A stretch of DNA of 64,000 nucleotides from Isoetes taiwanensis (GCA_021234155.1 JAJEKV010000110.1:2944338-3008337); one strand, 5' to 3'. Shown: positions 1 through 11,190, numbered from the stretch's first letter. Made by a program: numbers and translations. The notes: a model not told the origin generated them from the sequence alone.

Positions 1-60
1 CTTTTTTCTTTTTTCTTTTTTATTTTTTCTTTTTTCTTTTTTCTTTTTTCTTTTTTTTTA
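1..60. repeat. CTTTTTT microsatellite
   Basis: Head-to-tail CTTTTTT units with occasional A interruptions fill the first 60 bases and run off the window edge. No coding content. Confidence 0.9.
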
Positions 61-288
61 TATAACTATAATTCCATAATTTTCCTAATGTCTAAAGTCT
101 CCTGATGTGTTTTTACTCATATTCTATTCTATAATATATAATAATGTATTTTTTCTAATGTATAATTTTACCAATTCTATTGGTCTATTGTCATTCGGAC
201 GCTTTTTTTATAAAGTACGTATCATACGTACTGTATGTATTAATAAGTTAAGTTCAGTATTAATAATACAAGAGCTCAATTTGACCTG

Positions 289-654
289 TCAACTTATAGG
301 TATAGTACGAATGGTACTGTGAAGAAGGTAAGGGACGTATGTAAACGTAAAATACGGGTACGTAAACAACACTGGATCCATGATCTCTTGAATGTATGAG
401 CCCAACCTCCATACCGAGCTCATGCTCAGCATCTCATGTAGGGGCTGATCAGGATGAACCAGCTCAGCATAGCGTGTCCGAATGTCATCATATGCTGGGC
501 AACTCTGAAGGGTGTGGCATTCGTCTTCCACAACTCCAACCTGGCAGCGTTGACAAAGCCTCTCCTGATGCGGCTCCCCAACCCATCTCCCTGTCTCAAT
601 CCGGAGATGATGTGCACCTGTGCGGATAGAGGCAATGGATCTGCGCTTTTTCAT
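289..654 (-). pseudogene. LINE ORF2 C-terminal fragment
   Basis: The 121-residue reading frame begins MKKRRSIASIRTGAHHLRIE, continues with GRWVGEP and then shows a CCHC-like knuckle: RLCQRCQVG, a spacer with VEDECH, then SCPAYDDIR. This pattern (C-x2-C ... H ... C followed by PAY and R) is the zinc-binding tail found after the reverse transcriptase of plant non-LTR retrotransposons. No RT motifs lie upstream on this strand, so this is a 5'-truncated relic. The same tail, more decayed, occurs in LINE-C near 24.05-24.36 kb, whose minus strand also starts MKK and encodes a GRWIG-like stretch, so both probably belong to one LINE family. The last residues (YPYFTFTYVPYLL) look like read-through into AT-rich 3' flank. 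Confidence 0.6.
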
Positions 655-998
655 GGGTAGATGAGTGTGCAGGTAGCATTGCGGGCCTCACCAACAAAAC
701 AAAAAAGGCAGCAAAAATTTGAAAGTATAAAAGGTCAATGGCAAGTATAATTCCCACCCCCATCTATGTATTACCTTCTACTATTTTTCATTTTTCTTAA
801 ACATATTCTAAACGAGGTGCACCCTGTACTACCACAGTCGTTGGGTCCGTCGATTCTAGGGCCCAGATCGTATGTTGGATCGTATGTTGAAGCCTCCTCG
901 CACCTCTCGTTTCGCTTATGGTCATTTATGTTTCTACATGGCTTTGCCTAGGGTTTTAGAATATGAAATACCAAAATAACTCAATGTCCTAATACGAC

Positions 999-1029
<31 letters not shown>

Positions 1030-1450
1030 ACGAGTAATTATATGTATTTGCACAAGGTGTCAAATTATGCAAAGGTCCTATGGTCATAAGGTTCAAAATA
1101 CGGAGCTTTCACTAGTTATGTTTGGCATTTAGAGCTTTTGCAAGATATGGTCAGCATTGTGGATGAAAATAAAACGGGAATATTGTAGCAGTATTATGGT
1201 CATTTGGCACCGTTGGCTTTTTTGCATAAGTGCGTATTACTTTGGATGGAAAATTTGAACTACTATAAATGCCGAATCCATGGACGAACATATCTGGTAA
1301 ATTGTTATCTGTTAAAGTGTAAATTAATTTTGAATGGCTTTTTCGCGATATCTATACTATCATTAAATGCAGCAAATGTTTGTGTTGACCAATAAATGGA
1401 GTATGGCGAAAAACCCAATGGTTGGTTTGAACGGAATATACATAGATGGT
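655..1450. other. AT-rich intergenic DNA, no gene seen
   Basis: Only short frames without recognisable motifs. A pure T tract lies at about 999-1025. The tract may be the poly(A) tail of a minus-strand retroinsertion, but no element body was identified beside it. Confidence 0.6.
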
Positions 1451-1454
1451 ACAT

Positions 1455-1481
1455 GGGTGTAAATTTGATATTGGTACCCAA
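1455..1481 (+). repeat. TE-A left terminal inverted repeat
   Basis: Starts GGGTGTAAATTTGATATTGG and is preceded by the ACAT target duplicate. It matches the reverse complement of 13340-13366 at 26 of 27 positions. Beyond the perfect part, both ends share CACTTG and AAGTGCT-like subterminal words. Confidence 0.8.
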
Positions 1482-2057
1482 AAAGCACCGTCCGGACACT
1501 TGCTTTAAGTGCTGAAAGTGCTTTTTATTCGATCTTCGTTAGTATAACAGATTTTGAGGTAGTTATTCCTGAAATAGCAATCATCCTCCGAGGAAGCTGG
1601 GATCGATGACATGGATTGATTCCTTGGGCGCGAATTTGGAATTCAGATCATACCAAATGCTGGGAAATTTCTTCCGAGATTTCTTGTTTGGCGGGAAATT
1701 GGTTCAGTTCTTGCAAGAATTCTTCATTTCGGTGAAGAACAAGCTTACACTAATACTGTCAATTGCAATTTCGACAAATTGCAATTGCAATTCCTTTTTC
1801 ATATCAATTGATGGCAAGTTCTCCTCAAAACGGTTGAAGCCGCTAAGCGGAGAATTTACTTGGAGCTAGATGCCATGAAAAAAAGAGAAGCCGGGGAAGA
1901 GAATTCGAGAATTGGAGAAGGAGAATATTATTGCGCTGCGGTAAAAAAAAAAAAAGCGTTCTTTGAGTCATAGAAGACAACAGGAACTTTCGAAAGAGTT
2001 GGAGAATTCCTTTTCCATATTGTAAGGAATTGTGCCGATGATAATTCTAAAGGATTA
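1482..2057 (+). other. TE-A left subterminal region and transposase 5' region
   Basis: A weak continuation of the transposase frame (GEENSRIGEGEYYCAAV, then RSLSHRRQQELSKELENSFS near 1900-2020) reads toward the coding exon below, with a poly(A) tract that shifts frame near 1940. The true start codon cannot be fixed. Nothing else is recognisable. Confidence 0.4.
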
Positions 2058-4529
2058 GTGGCTCGAGTTTTTAAAAAGAATCAAACACTTACCACATGTA
2101 ACTCTAGCAGATCCAAAGGAGTTAAATGTGATGAAAGACGTGATTTCAATGTTAGGGAAACTATGCAGGCTCAAAATTTCAAAGAAATACTTGATGTACT
2201 CATAGCTAGGAAGTCCACACTCCAAATGGCGTTTCAACAGGTTAAAGGGATTAATCGAGTGCATTTTCAAGGCTTCTTTCCATTCCCGGAAAACTGTGAA
2301 CCCAAGCATTTAGAAGAAGAATATGTGCCGAGTTTGATCTTTGGTCCATGGTCAATGCATGCAAGGAAGAAGAGATCGATGCTCTTTCAAGAGAGAAGAG
2401 ATAGCTGCTGTAAGAAAGTTTTGGGATGAAAATACTCGGGTTTCACCCTATAAGAAACATGTTAGAAAACATGTTACTGAAAGTGGTGAAAGAATTGATC
2501 ATCCAATACACTTGCTAGAAGTTACACAGGTATGTTTTGATTCTTTTTTTTTTGTTACTAATATGCCTATTCAGTTAGAACTAGTTTCCCAATTCTAGAA
2601 AACGAGACCTGCGCTCTGAAGCTTGCCACAATCAATGTTTAGTCTGTAATTCTGACATTATTATTGACAAAAAGATAGCATTTGAGTCAATCTTTTTTGT
2701 TTTTAACATGATTGTCTAGTTTCTGTAATTTTGACATTATTATCAGATCTGAATTCTCTTTTCTTTTTTCGGTTTTTTGACTTTACCTTGCTTTTCAAAA
2801 GGAACATCTTTGATTTGAAGATATCCCAGCAGACTTTTGAGAGGTTGAAACCAAGCTATATCAGGAAGCTTCAAGAAAGAGAAACCTGTTGCTGCCAATA
2901 CCATCTGCATCTTGAATTTGCCATGCAAGCAATAAATAAAATGAGGACTGATCCATATGGTGTACACAAAGATTGCAAGTGTAAGTGCAGAATTTGTGGT
3001 TCAGGTCCAACATGTTTAGCTAAAGAACACACTATCAAATCCACTAGTGAATATTGGAGACAGATTGTGTGTTCAAAGGATGAGAATGAAGAATGGTACA
3101 AGCTTGCATGTCTAATGCAGACGTGTACTAAGTGTGGTTTGAAAAGGTAATGGCTCCTTTTCTATTTCCTTTTTTGATTGTCTTTAATCTAATTTATTTG
3201 TTTCTTTGGCGGGCTTCCTACATGTCCTAGAGAGAAGGTTAAGAATAATAGGCAAGATGTTAATTGGAAAGTGTTTGAAAAGGTAAATGTAGTTTACATT
3301 ACGCTCAATTTCATGTTAGTGAAGCAAAGAGGTGCGCTTAAAAGTCGTTCACTTTTGCAGCAAGAAGTTCAGAACAAAAAAACCAGGTCTGGCAAGAAAC
3401 CTGCAAAGGTTACCAGATTGGCATACAAATCAGGTTCTCCTTTTGAGTTCCATGAACATGCCACTAAAACTTTGAAGACCTTTGTTCCACATAACTACCG
3501 AGAACATTGGCAAGCCAAACAATTCAAGCAATGTTTGGCATCAATTCAAGAAGACACTATTGTGTCTGCGTAATAGATTTTGCGAGAATTATGGATTCAA
3601 AATTCAGCAAGAAGCTCAATCATGCCATTGGCATACTTGACCAAGTTTCTATTCGGTGCACATCACTTACGGAGAATGAGAAGATCGAGGCGTAAGAAGA
3701 AAGACAAAAGAAGGAAGAAGATAATAAAGAGTCCAAAAAGAAAAATGTTGCAAAAGAGAAAAGGCAAGACTCCTTGAAAGGAATTGTGAAGGAGACTCAT
3801 TTCTACATCAGTGATGACAAAACTCATGATACTGAGTTTGTTCAGCATTGTCTCCAAAATCATGCAGATTGGCTACAATCTATTGGAGTTAACTATAAAA
3901 AACATGTTTTTTGGAGTGATGGTTGTTCTGCACAGTTTAAGTCTTCAAGACCATTTTACTTCCTTGGCAGGTTTCACAATCGACTTGAAAAGGATATTAT
4001 CTGGAATGTTTTTGCTAGCTCACATGGAAAAGGTGAGCATGATGGTGCTGGAGCTGTCATCAAGAGGATTCTAACAAAGGAACAGATGAAATATAATGGA
4101 AGGAAATTGCAATGTGCAAAGGAGGTGGTTGCATTTCTTAGGTGGCACTTCAGCAACAATCCTTCTGATAATGACTTATCAAGGTAAAATTTGCTTATGT
4201 TTTTCTGTAACCCTGTGAAGTCTTTGAAGTAACAATGACTTCAAAGACATAAAGCACTAATGCGAATCACTTCAAACAATAAATGGTTTGAACCTGCAAA
4301 TATTATTTGTAGCTATGGTTGTAATTTGCATATTACACACATTACAAGCAGGTTTCAGTTACTACTAAAGAATATTTGTTCATATTTTTACAGGTTCTTG
4401 TATATATTTTTTGACTATGTCAGCACTACAAGCACTTACAACACTTGGCACTTGTGCAGGTGGTTGAAGTTACAAATCAAAAAACTGTATGCAAAAGATA
4501 ATGATTTAAAAACATTCATACTGATTTAA
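2058..4529 (+). pseudogene. TE-A DDE-type transposase-like protein, broken
   Basis: A multi-exon gene. Exon segments read EIAAVRKFWDENTRVSPYKK (to donor CAG|GTATG at 2529/2530), then from acceptor 2829/2830 TFERLKPSYIRKL and QERETCCCQYH followed by a Cys-rich stretch (CKCKCRICGSG ... CLMQTCTKCG). Next come HWQAKQFKQCL, a DFAENY-type motif split by a frameshift at about 3575-3590, ISDDKTHD, FWSDGCSAQFKSS and SSHGKGEHDGAG. The order RETC-x-C-x2-H, DFAENY, SDG-x4-FK, HGKG-x2-DG is that of a widespread family of uncharacterised proteins in animals and non-seed plants. The Asp residues of DFAENY, SDG and HDG are my candidates for a DDE/D triad. The homologous gene in TE-C is 50913-54039 on the minus strand. 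A GT/AG intron at 2530-2829 and another at about 3147-3230 look plausible. A tail reading FLYIFFDYVSTTSTYN ends at 4529. Confidence 0.7.
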
Positions 4530-4736
4530 GCATTGTAAGCTGAATATTTATATTTATATCAAAATTTGTACATCAAAATTGTGGCTTGTAAAGCCTCATG
4601 TATTGTGGCCTGTACATTTGCAATGAAAAATTACAAGCACTGACCTACATGTCAAGAAACTTTTGTACCTTTTCACTGTTTTCTGAAAGTGGATAAGTCT
4701 CCCTTAGCCATTGTAGTTGACCATTACAATAAATCT

Positions 4737-5520
4737 TCACCAGTGCTGATGTCTCCTCTCCCAATTGTTGCTCTGCAATTGTATCCAAAATGTCAATGCT
4801 TCCTCAGATAATCTTCGGCAATGCTTTGTTTGCTTGAGAATTTGTGTGAAGTCTTCAACCTGAGAAACATCTTTAAGCACCTGCATGTATTTGTCCAACA
4901 TAGTATCATCACGGATCAAGTGTGAAGGATGGTATCAAGAGAGATGTGAATGGTGGAGAAGCAAAAGTTTTGTGAATGCTATCATCCAACAATATGCACG
5001 TAGACCATCATATTGTGGGTAGTCAATCACAACTCTTGATGAGAGGCTTCATGTACAATGGTTTTGAAGACTGAATTGGCCATCTAAATGGCATCTCCAA
5101 GCACTTAGACTGATCCCATATGAATACAAAGTCTCGTCTAATGATTGGTGCTATCACATCTAGAACTTCATTCACATTGTGCTGGTTCATGGAAGACCAA
5201 ATGGCTATATCAAAATGAGTCACTGCTTCTTTCAAGAATTCTCGTGCATTAGGCCTTACCACAACTAGTTTTCTGCTTGTTTTTGTGATGTACAGGCTAG
5301 TGTCCACATGCACTGGACTGTCCCTATGATAAGTCTTAACTAGAACACCATTAACATCTAATATGAGCAGTTTCCTCTTCATAGAGGACTGTCTTGTACA
5401 CCTATCAGTCAAAAAAACATAAAGTAAACATAAAAGACACTTATTAAATAAAAACACAACTTCAAAATTCCATTATATTAACCTGTATGGTACAAGATTC
5501 AATTGAGTGTTCAATTTCTC
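4737..5520 (-). pseudogene. FCP1-like HAD domain protein of TE-A
   Basis: The domain starts at Met 5382 with MKRKLLILDVNGVLVKTYHR. It continues through VVVRPNAREFL, FDIAIWSSM, FIWDQSKC, KPLYMKPL, then after a frameshift ILLDDSIHKTF and HPSHLIRDDTMLDKYM. This is the order of the FCP1/SCP (NLI-interacting factor) HAD fold: motif I, R-P-x2-x2-FL, W-S/T-S, W-D-x2-x-C, and motif III DD. Canonical members dephosphorylate RNA polymerase II CTD. Here motif I is D-V-N, so the second, acid/base Asp is Asn, as in a known plant DLNG-type subfamily; activity is therefore doubtful. An acceptor (GATAG|GTG, near 5401) and an upstream donor (CAG|GTTAAT, near 5482) suggest it is spliced to the RING/coiled-coil exons upstream as one transcript. 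It faces the transposase gene tail to tail. The frameshift near 5025 breaks the C-terminal part. Confidence 0.7.
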
Positions 5521-5589
5521 AACATGTTCAATTTCTTCTTCCAATACAAGTGTACCTGAGCATTAAAACATTAGCTAATAGAAAGTCTT

Positions 5590-7411
5590 AAGAGACACAT
5601 TATCATTGCCCTTCAGACACTCTATCATTGCTTTCAATCTCTCAGCTTTGTTACCTGTAGTCTTGTCAGAAGCCACCTGAGATGTCATGTCATTTCAGAC
5701 ATCTTCAAATATTTCTTCATCCTCTTCAATTCGTGCATCTACTAATTCTTGATTCTTGGTGGCCAGAAAGCGAGTTTGCTTACCTTCTGCCTGGCTTCTT
5801 TGATTCCAAGTTTACACGCTTTCTGTATCAGCCTTTTCCAAGCCCTTATCAAGTGCCCTCCTCACGAAATTGTATTTCCTCTTCAACCTGATTCAAGTAT
5901 TCTTTCCTTTCTTACTTGCTTTCTTAGCTGATTACGTGTTCTTTGCTTTCTTCTTGTTTCCCATTTTGATGCACCTGCACTTTTCCTCTTGATTGCTGCC
6001 CTCTTCTCTCTAACAGGTGTACTCTCTACCTCCTCATTGTCACCTGCATCATTGTCAGCAGGTTCCTTATCCTCAGGACTTGCAATGGAAGCTTCTTGAT
6101 AATTATCTTTTCGACACTGTAGCTTTTCTCCTTAAGATCTTCCTAGGACTCAAGATCTTCCTAGGACTCATCATTAATTGGTCCATTAAAAATTGTTGTG
6201 CATTTCTGTATCACCTTCACTAACGGTCTTAGCGGTGTACCATGTTGATTTAATACACTCTCATCTACATGTCTTTGCATCTTCTCTGATAGCCTTTATT
6301 TGTGGCACATCTATTACTTTAGGCAATTCTGCTTTTGTCATGCCCGGTTCAATATATAAATCTGGATGAATGGACACATCACATACCTTGCACTTACCTT
6401 CCTTCAATAAAGTTGCACATGCTAGATGGTATTCATGATCACAAAATAAGGTCAATGACAATTTGTACCTGTCATGGAAAGTTAGGCCACACAAACAGCA
6501 AGTACCAAAATTGCAAAGCCCTGGTAGTGTTCTCCTTATAGTGTTGATGCAGAAAGGTGTGGAAGTCACATGCTTCAGTTCTGTCAAATGGTTAAGGTAC
6601 TCTCTCAATTCTGAAATTCTTTCATCCTTGTCTTATCTCATCTTCTAACTTTTGCTTCCTCAAAATACTTGTTTCTGATCTGCCGGATGTGATAAGCTTC
6701 TCGAGTCTCTGCTGATAATATATCTCCATAGTGAGAGACATCTCAAGATCTTTTCTGAAACTTGCATTTTCATCATCCAATTCAGAAATTGAAATCTTCA
6801 AATTCTCAACCTTTGTCCTGCTCTCTTCTAACTCAGCAGTAAATTTTGAATTGGATTTAGCTTCAGCAGCTAAATTGACATCAATTGCCTGCACCTCTTC
6901 AAACATTTCTGCCCTCTCATTCTCAAGTTTGTTTGCATTTAATTTGATCAACTCAAAATTCTCTATCAAAGCATGGGTCTAATTTAGAGTTTTGGGTAGG
7001 AGTACCTTTTTGCTTGAACTTGCAACTTCCCTCCCCTTTGACTGCAACCACGTACTTCATAATTTGAGCTCCAAAAGGCGCCCAATTGATCTTATGATTT
7101 TCGAGATTTGCAGCAGCTCGAAATCACAATTCTCCCAAGCAAAAACATAAGCTACCACCTTTCTTACTTCATTGTTGGGAATGTTTTTACGTTTGATATA
7201 GCTTCTTCAACAATGTATTCAATTTTTCCTTGAGCCGAGGCTGGACCATAAGAAGTTTCATCTTATTGTTTGGTGCTTCTTGCCAAACTGAGTACCATTG
7301 CGCATCTGTTACATTTTGTTCAAGCCATTTCTGTCTCAAAGATGGCTGAATTCCTTCTCCTGCCAAACCGTGAATGTCTATGAATTCCTGCTCTGTAACT
7401 GCTTCGGCCAT
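5590..7411 (-). pseudogene. Coiled-coil/RING protein of TE-A, copy 1
   Basis: It starts MAEAVTEQEFIDIHGLAGEG at 7411. An N-terminal helical domain (SLRQKWLEQNVTDAQWYSVW ... LKEKLNTLLKKLYQT) is followed by a coiled coil at 6622-6969 (ENFELIKLNANKLENERAEM onward). Then comes a RING-H2-like zinc finger at about 6370-6500 (CCLCG ... LFCDHEYHLAC ... CKVC), and an acidic/basic linker that reads toward the FCP1-like exons (VDARIEEDEEIFEDV). RING domains usually act as ubiquitin or SUMO E3 modules; that role is inferred here. Several frameshifts break the frame between 5680 and 7190. It is near-identical in length and layout to copy 2 at 11440-13249. The linker is followed on the same strand by the FCP1-like domain, suggesting one fused or co-spliced product. 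Confidence 0.65.
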
Positions 7412-7637
7412 GCTGAGACGATTGGATCGAAGGATGAAAATGCAAAATTGATTTCGTTGGAGGAGCTTTCGGAAACAGGGGATTCGAAAATTTGGGATCG
7501 AAAAAGGGGAAAGCCAGAAGCAAAAAGGCGCGCGAGAACCGAGGCAATCTGCGAGATTCTATGTATTATGGCTACTCGAATTTTAGATGGCTACTCGAAT
7601 TTTAGGTGCTTCAAGTGCTTGGTGCTTTCGCTCAAAA

Positions 7638-7664
7638 TTGGATACCAATATCAAATATACACCC
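7638..7664 (-). repeat. Internal copy of the TE-A right terminal repeat
   Basis: The reverse complement reads GGGTGTATATTTGATATTGG, then TATCCAA, equivalent to 13340-13366. It is not followed by ACAT, so it is an internal duplicate rather than the terminus that transposed. Confidence 0.7.
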
Positions 7665-7949
7665 CAAATAGCAGTATCTATCATAATCCATCTATTCTAG
7701 ATGTAGTATTCAGAAAGATCAGAGTTGAAGAAGCTTACTAATCTTGAAATGTGGGTTTTCTCATATTTTTTGGTTTTGAAGAGTAGATGGGTGTTGTTTT
7801 TACAGAGATGTAGTGATGCTTAGCTTCAGTATTCTTCCCCATCGATCTGCTTCTGCTATGTTCACCATAGCTAAACGGCATTCGGATCTGCCAGCTTTGA
7901 AGATTAAACCTACATTTTTGCCATCGAAGTTTATATTGAGAAGCTTCAT
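7665..7949. other. No gene recognised
   Basis: Frames such as MFTIAKRHSDLPALKI... on the plus strand show no known motif. The stretch could be an intron or upstream exon of the adjacent glycosyltransferase fragment. Confidence 0.4.
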
Positions 7950-7954
7950 CTTCT

Positions 7955-8421
7955 TTGCTGCGGGAAATGCCAGAGAGCATGATCCATCAGCAGCTTTCAG
8001 AGGATGTTTTGGACAGAACAAAGGATAGAGGAAGGATCTACTCATGGGTGCCTCAGATGAGGTTACTAATGCATAAATCTGTATAGGGGGTTTTACACAT
8101 AGGGTGGATGGAATTCTGTAATAGAGTCTGTGCTGGCTGGCGTGCTGATGCTTAGTAGACCAATAGCATCAGATCGGTTCACGCACACTAAGGCTGATTG
8201 TACATCTAGGGATTGGATTGGACGAACGCGAATATGAGGATCCAGACAAGGCTTTGAGAGATCTGATGTTTGGTGAAGGTGGCAGATGTGTGAGGATGAA
8301 GATGAGAGAGATGGGAGAAGCTGCAAGAATGGCAGTCGCCAAGGGAGGATCCTCTTACACAGATTTGCTTGAAATTGTTAAGCTTTGTTATTCCAAATGC
8401 ACCCTCACCCGGACGATATAA
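7955..8421 (+). pseudogene. UDP-glycosyltransferase C-terminal fragment
   Basis: Frame segments read LSEDVLDRTKDRGRIYSWVP, QMRLLMHKSV, then GGF, GWNSVIESVLAGV, LSRPIASDRF, and after a frameshift DEREYEDPDKALRDLM and KGGSSYTDLLEIVKL. This is the plant secondary-product glycosyltransferase (PSPG) box W-x-PQ ... HxGWNS-x2-ES ... P-x3-D plus the usual C-terminal GGSSY helix of family 1 UGTs. Such enzymes move sugar from UDP-sugar to small acceptors. The conserved His-Cys before GWNS and the frame around it are damaged, two frameshifts are present, and the N-terminal acceptor domain is missing. It lies inside TE-A between the internal terminal repeat and a direct repeat, so it is probably a captured or inserted host-gene fragment. 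Confidence 0.7.
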
Positions 8422-8652
8422 CACGGTGACCTAGTAAACACACTAATGACTCGCGTTTGCACTCATAAAAAGAATCTTTCAAAGATTCCATAAAATACCC
8501 TTAAATTTTTTACTACTTTTGGGGGGGTCATTTATAAAAAGAGACCTCAATTTACGATTTCGATTTCGAAGTTCCATTTTAGGTGCCAAATTAAAAAAAA
8601 TGGACGTATTGCACCAAAGCAGGGGCCTAAAGTTAAAGTTAAATTTATAAAA
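8395..8652 (+). repeat. Dispersed repeat, first copy
   Basis: Roughly 255 bp beginning near ACCCTCACCCGGACGATATA and ending AAGTTAAATTTATAAAATG. It is repeated in direct orientation at 9007-9260 with scattered substitutions and one small insertion. Without coding potential it may be a partial terminal or subterminal repeat of a degraded element. Confidence 0.75.
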
Positions 8653-9006
8653 TGGGTCCTCTTGACGCTTACGGGTGGCATAAATGGCGCCATTTTTAGC
8701 CCTAAATAATAGCGCTAATTAAGAGGTTTAACTGAATTTTTAAATTTTATTTTAGCACTAAATCCCGCCCATGGGATTCTAAACCGTCGAACCTTTCCCC
8801 CTTTCCTACTTTCTTGGAGTTTCTTGGATCGGATTCAGAAACATAGCTGCTCCCCATTGAGATCCCCGTACATTGCTTGGTTAACTGGCCGGATCAAATT
8901 GCTGTGACTGTACTGCTCCCACATCAGTAATTATCGAAATCCGTTATCTGTACCGTTCTAAACAATTGCCAGTCATTAGATTCAACAAAATCCCCAATCC
9001 AAATCC
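8653..9006. other. Spacer between direct repeats, no gene seen
   Basis: About 350 bp with no frame or motif I recognise. Confidence 0.6.
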
Positions 9007-9260
9007 ACCCTCACCTCACGCATATAACACAGTGACCTAGCAAACACACTAATGACTTGTGTTTGCACTCATAAAAAGAATCTTTCAAAGATTCCATAAA
9101 ATATCCTTAAATTTTACTACTTTTAGGGGGTCATTTACAAAAAGGGACCTCAATTTACGATTTCGAGTGCCGTTTTTAGGTGCCAAATTAAAAAAAATGG
9201 ACGTACTCTTAATTGTAGTGCACCAAAACAGGGCCTAAAGTTAAAGTTAAATTTATAAAA
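9007..9260 (+). repeat. Dispersed repeat, second copy
   Basis: Direct repeat of 8395-8652, including the shared block CACTCATAAAAAGAATCTTT. The pair could delimit a small insertion, since the spacer plus one copy is about 610 bp. Confidence 0.75.
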
Positions 9261-9481
9261 TGTAAGTCTGAGACAAAGAAGTCAACAAAATGGAAACACC
9301 ATTCGAATCCTCGTAAATAGCAAAGTTAGCAAATAGCAAAAAGTACAAAATAACGAGGGTCTGAATCGAAAATAATCACAAGGTGCTATACGGGCATAAG
9401 CAGTGCTCATAGCATGGAAAAGATGTCACTATCAACCATTTAAAGGAAGAAAAAGCTGAATAGCAAAAGATAATATGCCGC

Positions 9482-10318
9482 ATGGTTTTATGTTGGGGTC
9501 ACATGACCCAAAATCGAACGGGGATTTTCCAGCTGGCTGGGTCAGCGCTGACCCAGAACATCAGCAATGTGTTCACATGGAATTCTACTCTGCCAGGTGC
9601 CTTATTGCTGAAAATCCTTCAGCAGTATAAAATCGGCCATCAGCTGTTAGGAAAATCCGTTCAATTCATCATTTGCCTTTCTTTTTCACAGCTGGAGCCT
9701 TCTGAAACAGCCGTTCACATGGTAGAGGGTTATCTACCTCTACTCCATGATTTATATATGATGGATGAGTCTTCTGATCATGATGAGTTCGACCAATTTG
9801 TAGGTGCTGTGATTCAACTTTTGTTGAGTTGGATCATAGTTCTGTTCTCTGTGCTCTCCAACACAAGCAGGGAATATTGGGTCTATCCAAGGCATATCGC
9901 CTTCTCGGAAGAGGTGGGCTCTTTCTTGTGGCATGAATCTGGTCTTGCAGGCAATTACAATTTCAGGCGCTTCTATCGAATGTTTGCACGGAACTTTGAG
10001 GCTTTGCTCAAATTAGTGGCTCCACATATTCCAGAAGCGGATCCTTAAGAATGGGTAACGGATCCTATTTACAAAGAGCAAGCTCTAGCCTGTGTGATTT
10101 TCCGTCTTGCTCATAACTCAAAAACTTTTGTTTGTTCCCAATTGTTCGCCCTTGGTGTCTCAACCGTGCATAAATATACTAGAATTATAGTGAAGATACT
10201 GGCCACAAATTTGAGGAATGAGTTCATTAGACCTCCTGATGGTGCCAGGCTGCAGTCTATCATGGAAGAATTTGAGTCCATATCTGGAGTACCACATGTG
10301 GATGGTGTCATAAAATGA
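9482..10318 (+). pseudogene. PIF/Harbinger transposase N-terminal half
   Basis: Key segments are FRRFYRMFARNFEALLKLVA, then YKEQALACVIFRLAHNSKTF, FALGVSTVHKYTRIIVKIL, and a final ESISGVPHVDGVI. This matches the helical N-terminal part of plant PIF/Harbinger nucleases up to the G-V-I-D-G-T segment that carries the first catalytic Asp. Here the frame ends GVIK followed by a stop, so the whole DDE catalytic core is missing. One in-frame TAA also interrupts the frame at 10046-10048. A possible start is Met 9718 (MVEGYLPLLHDLYMMDESSD). It converges on the Myb-like ORF1 on the other strand, the normal partner gene of this superfamily. The deletion removed everything between the two genes. Confidence 0.75.
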
Positions 10319-10363
10319 TAATGAAAGTGGCAGATGCATGTGAATGCATATCAAGTTGAAGTC

Positions 10364-11190
10364 TCATTTCCATCTCAGCAAGATGCAGTTGCAATTGCTC
10401 CTTCCTATCTGCAATTTGCAATTGCAATTGCTCAGCACGCTCAGCTGGCTCAGCTGCTTCTCTCTTTTGTTGCAACTCCATTTAACCTTCAAGTCTTTTT
10501 GTATGACAGTGATGCTCGTAAGAGCATCAGCCAGAATAGATGATGCACCTCGAACTGCTTCATCATTGCATTTTGATTTAGTCTTCTTTCCCCGAAGACT
10601 GGAGCTCCCTTTCTTAGCAACGGCTTGCTTCTCCTTTCCATCCTTCTTGGGTGTGTGTTGACAATCATCAGGAATCTCCTCGCTCTCATCATCAATCACT
10701 GTCACTTGCGAGTCTTGGGCTTCTATATTGATTGCTGGAGGGCTGCGTGGTTGCTCAATTTGGCATGATCCCTTATGCCTCTTCCCAAGAACCTCCTGGA
10801 TTTCTTGCCGATCATATGAAGAATGCCTCATACTGCCACTTGCATTGGAGTCAGAATTTGACTGGGATCTAAACCCAATGTCTGTTGTGCCTCCTGGCAA
10901 TCCACCGCACTTGGACGAGCCACCCAGGATGGCATCTATCTGATCAAAGTACTGCCATGTGCTTGGAGTGCCCCCTGTTCCATTTTCTTGATCTCTTTCC
11001 TTCTTATACCGCCAGATCATAAACTGAAGACGATTCTTCACTTGCTTTTTCTCATATTTCGTATTAAACTCCCCCGCTCAAAGTGGGTTGCGATCAAATT
11101 GTGATGCTTGCATCCTAGATTCCCCTTCTTAACCACATCAAATTTCCTCATCAAATTCAGCAAATCCATCTTCTGGAAAAGAGTTCAGGT
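10364..11190 (-). pseudogene. PIF/Harbinger ORF1, Myb/SANT-like
   Basis: The main frame (10364-11041) starts with KNRLQFMIWRYKKERDQENG then GTPSTWQYFDQIDAILGG. This is the third helix and following WxxFDxxDxILG segment of the Myb/SANT-like (trihelix) domain in plant Harbinger ORF1 proteins, which help bind the element ends. A Ser/Asp-rich acidic stretch (DESEEIPDD), a Lys-rich stretch and a C-terminal helix follow. Upstream, MDLNSFPEDGFAEFDEEI at about 11190 looks like the first exon, but a stop and frame change separate it from the Myb part. Tail-to-tail orientation with the transposase fragment fits one degraded element nested in TE-A. Confidence 0.7.

Noticed and set aside
990-999. TAATACGACT, also at 21944-21953, resembling the start of a T7 promoter
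   Set aside because: Only ten bases match, the rest of the promoter is absent, and the flanks are plant repeat DNA.
5682-6223. Plus-strand frames opposite the TE-A RING gene
   Set aside because: Antisense shadows; the minus strand carries the coherent coiled-coil/RING protein.
4737-7411. A Ulp1-like module in TE-A
   Set aside because: Looked for between the RING linker and the FCP1-like exons; no VPI or DCG-like box is present.
9752-9934. Minus-strand frame in Harbinger transposase
   Set aside because: Shadow of the plus-strand coding region, which has clear family motifs.
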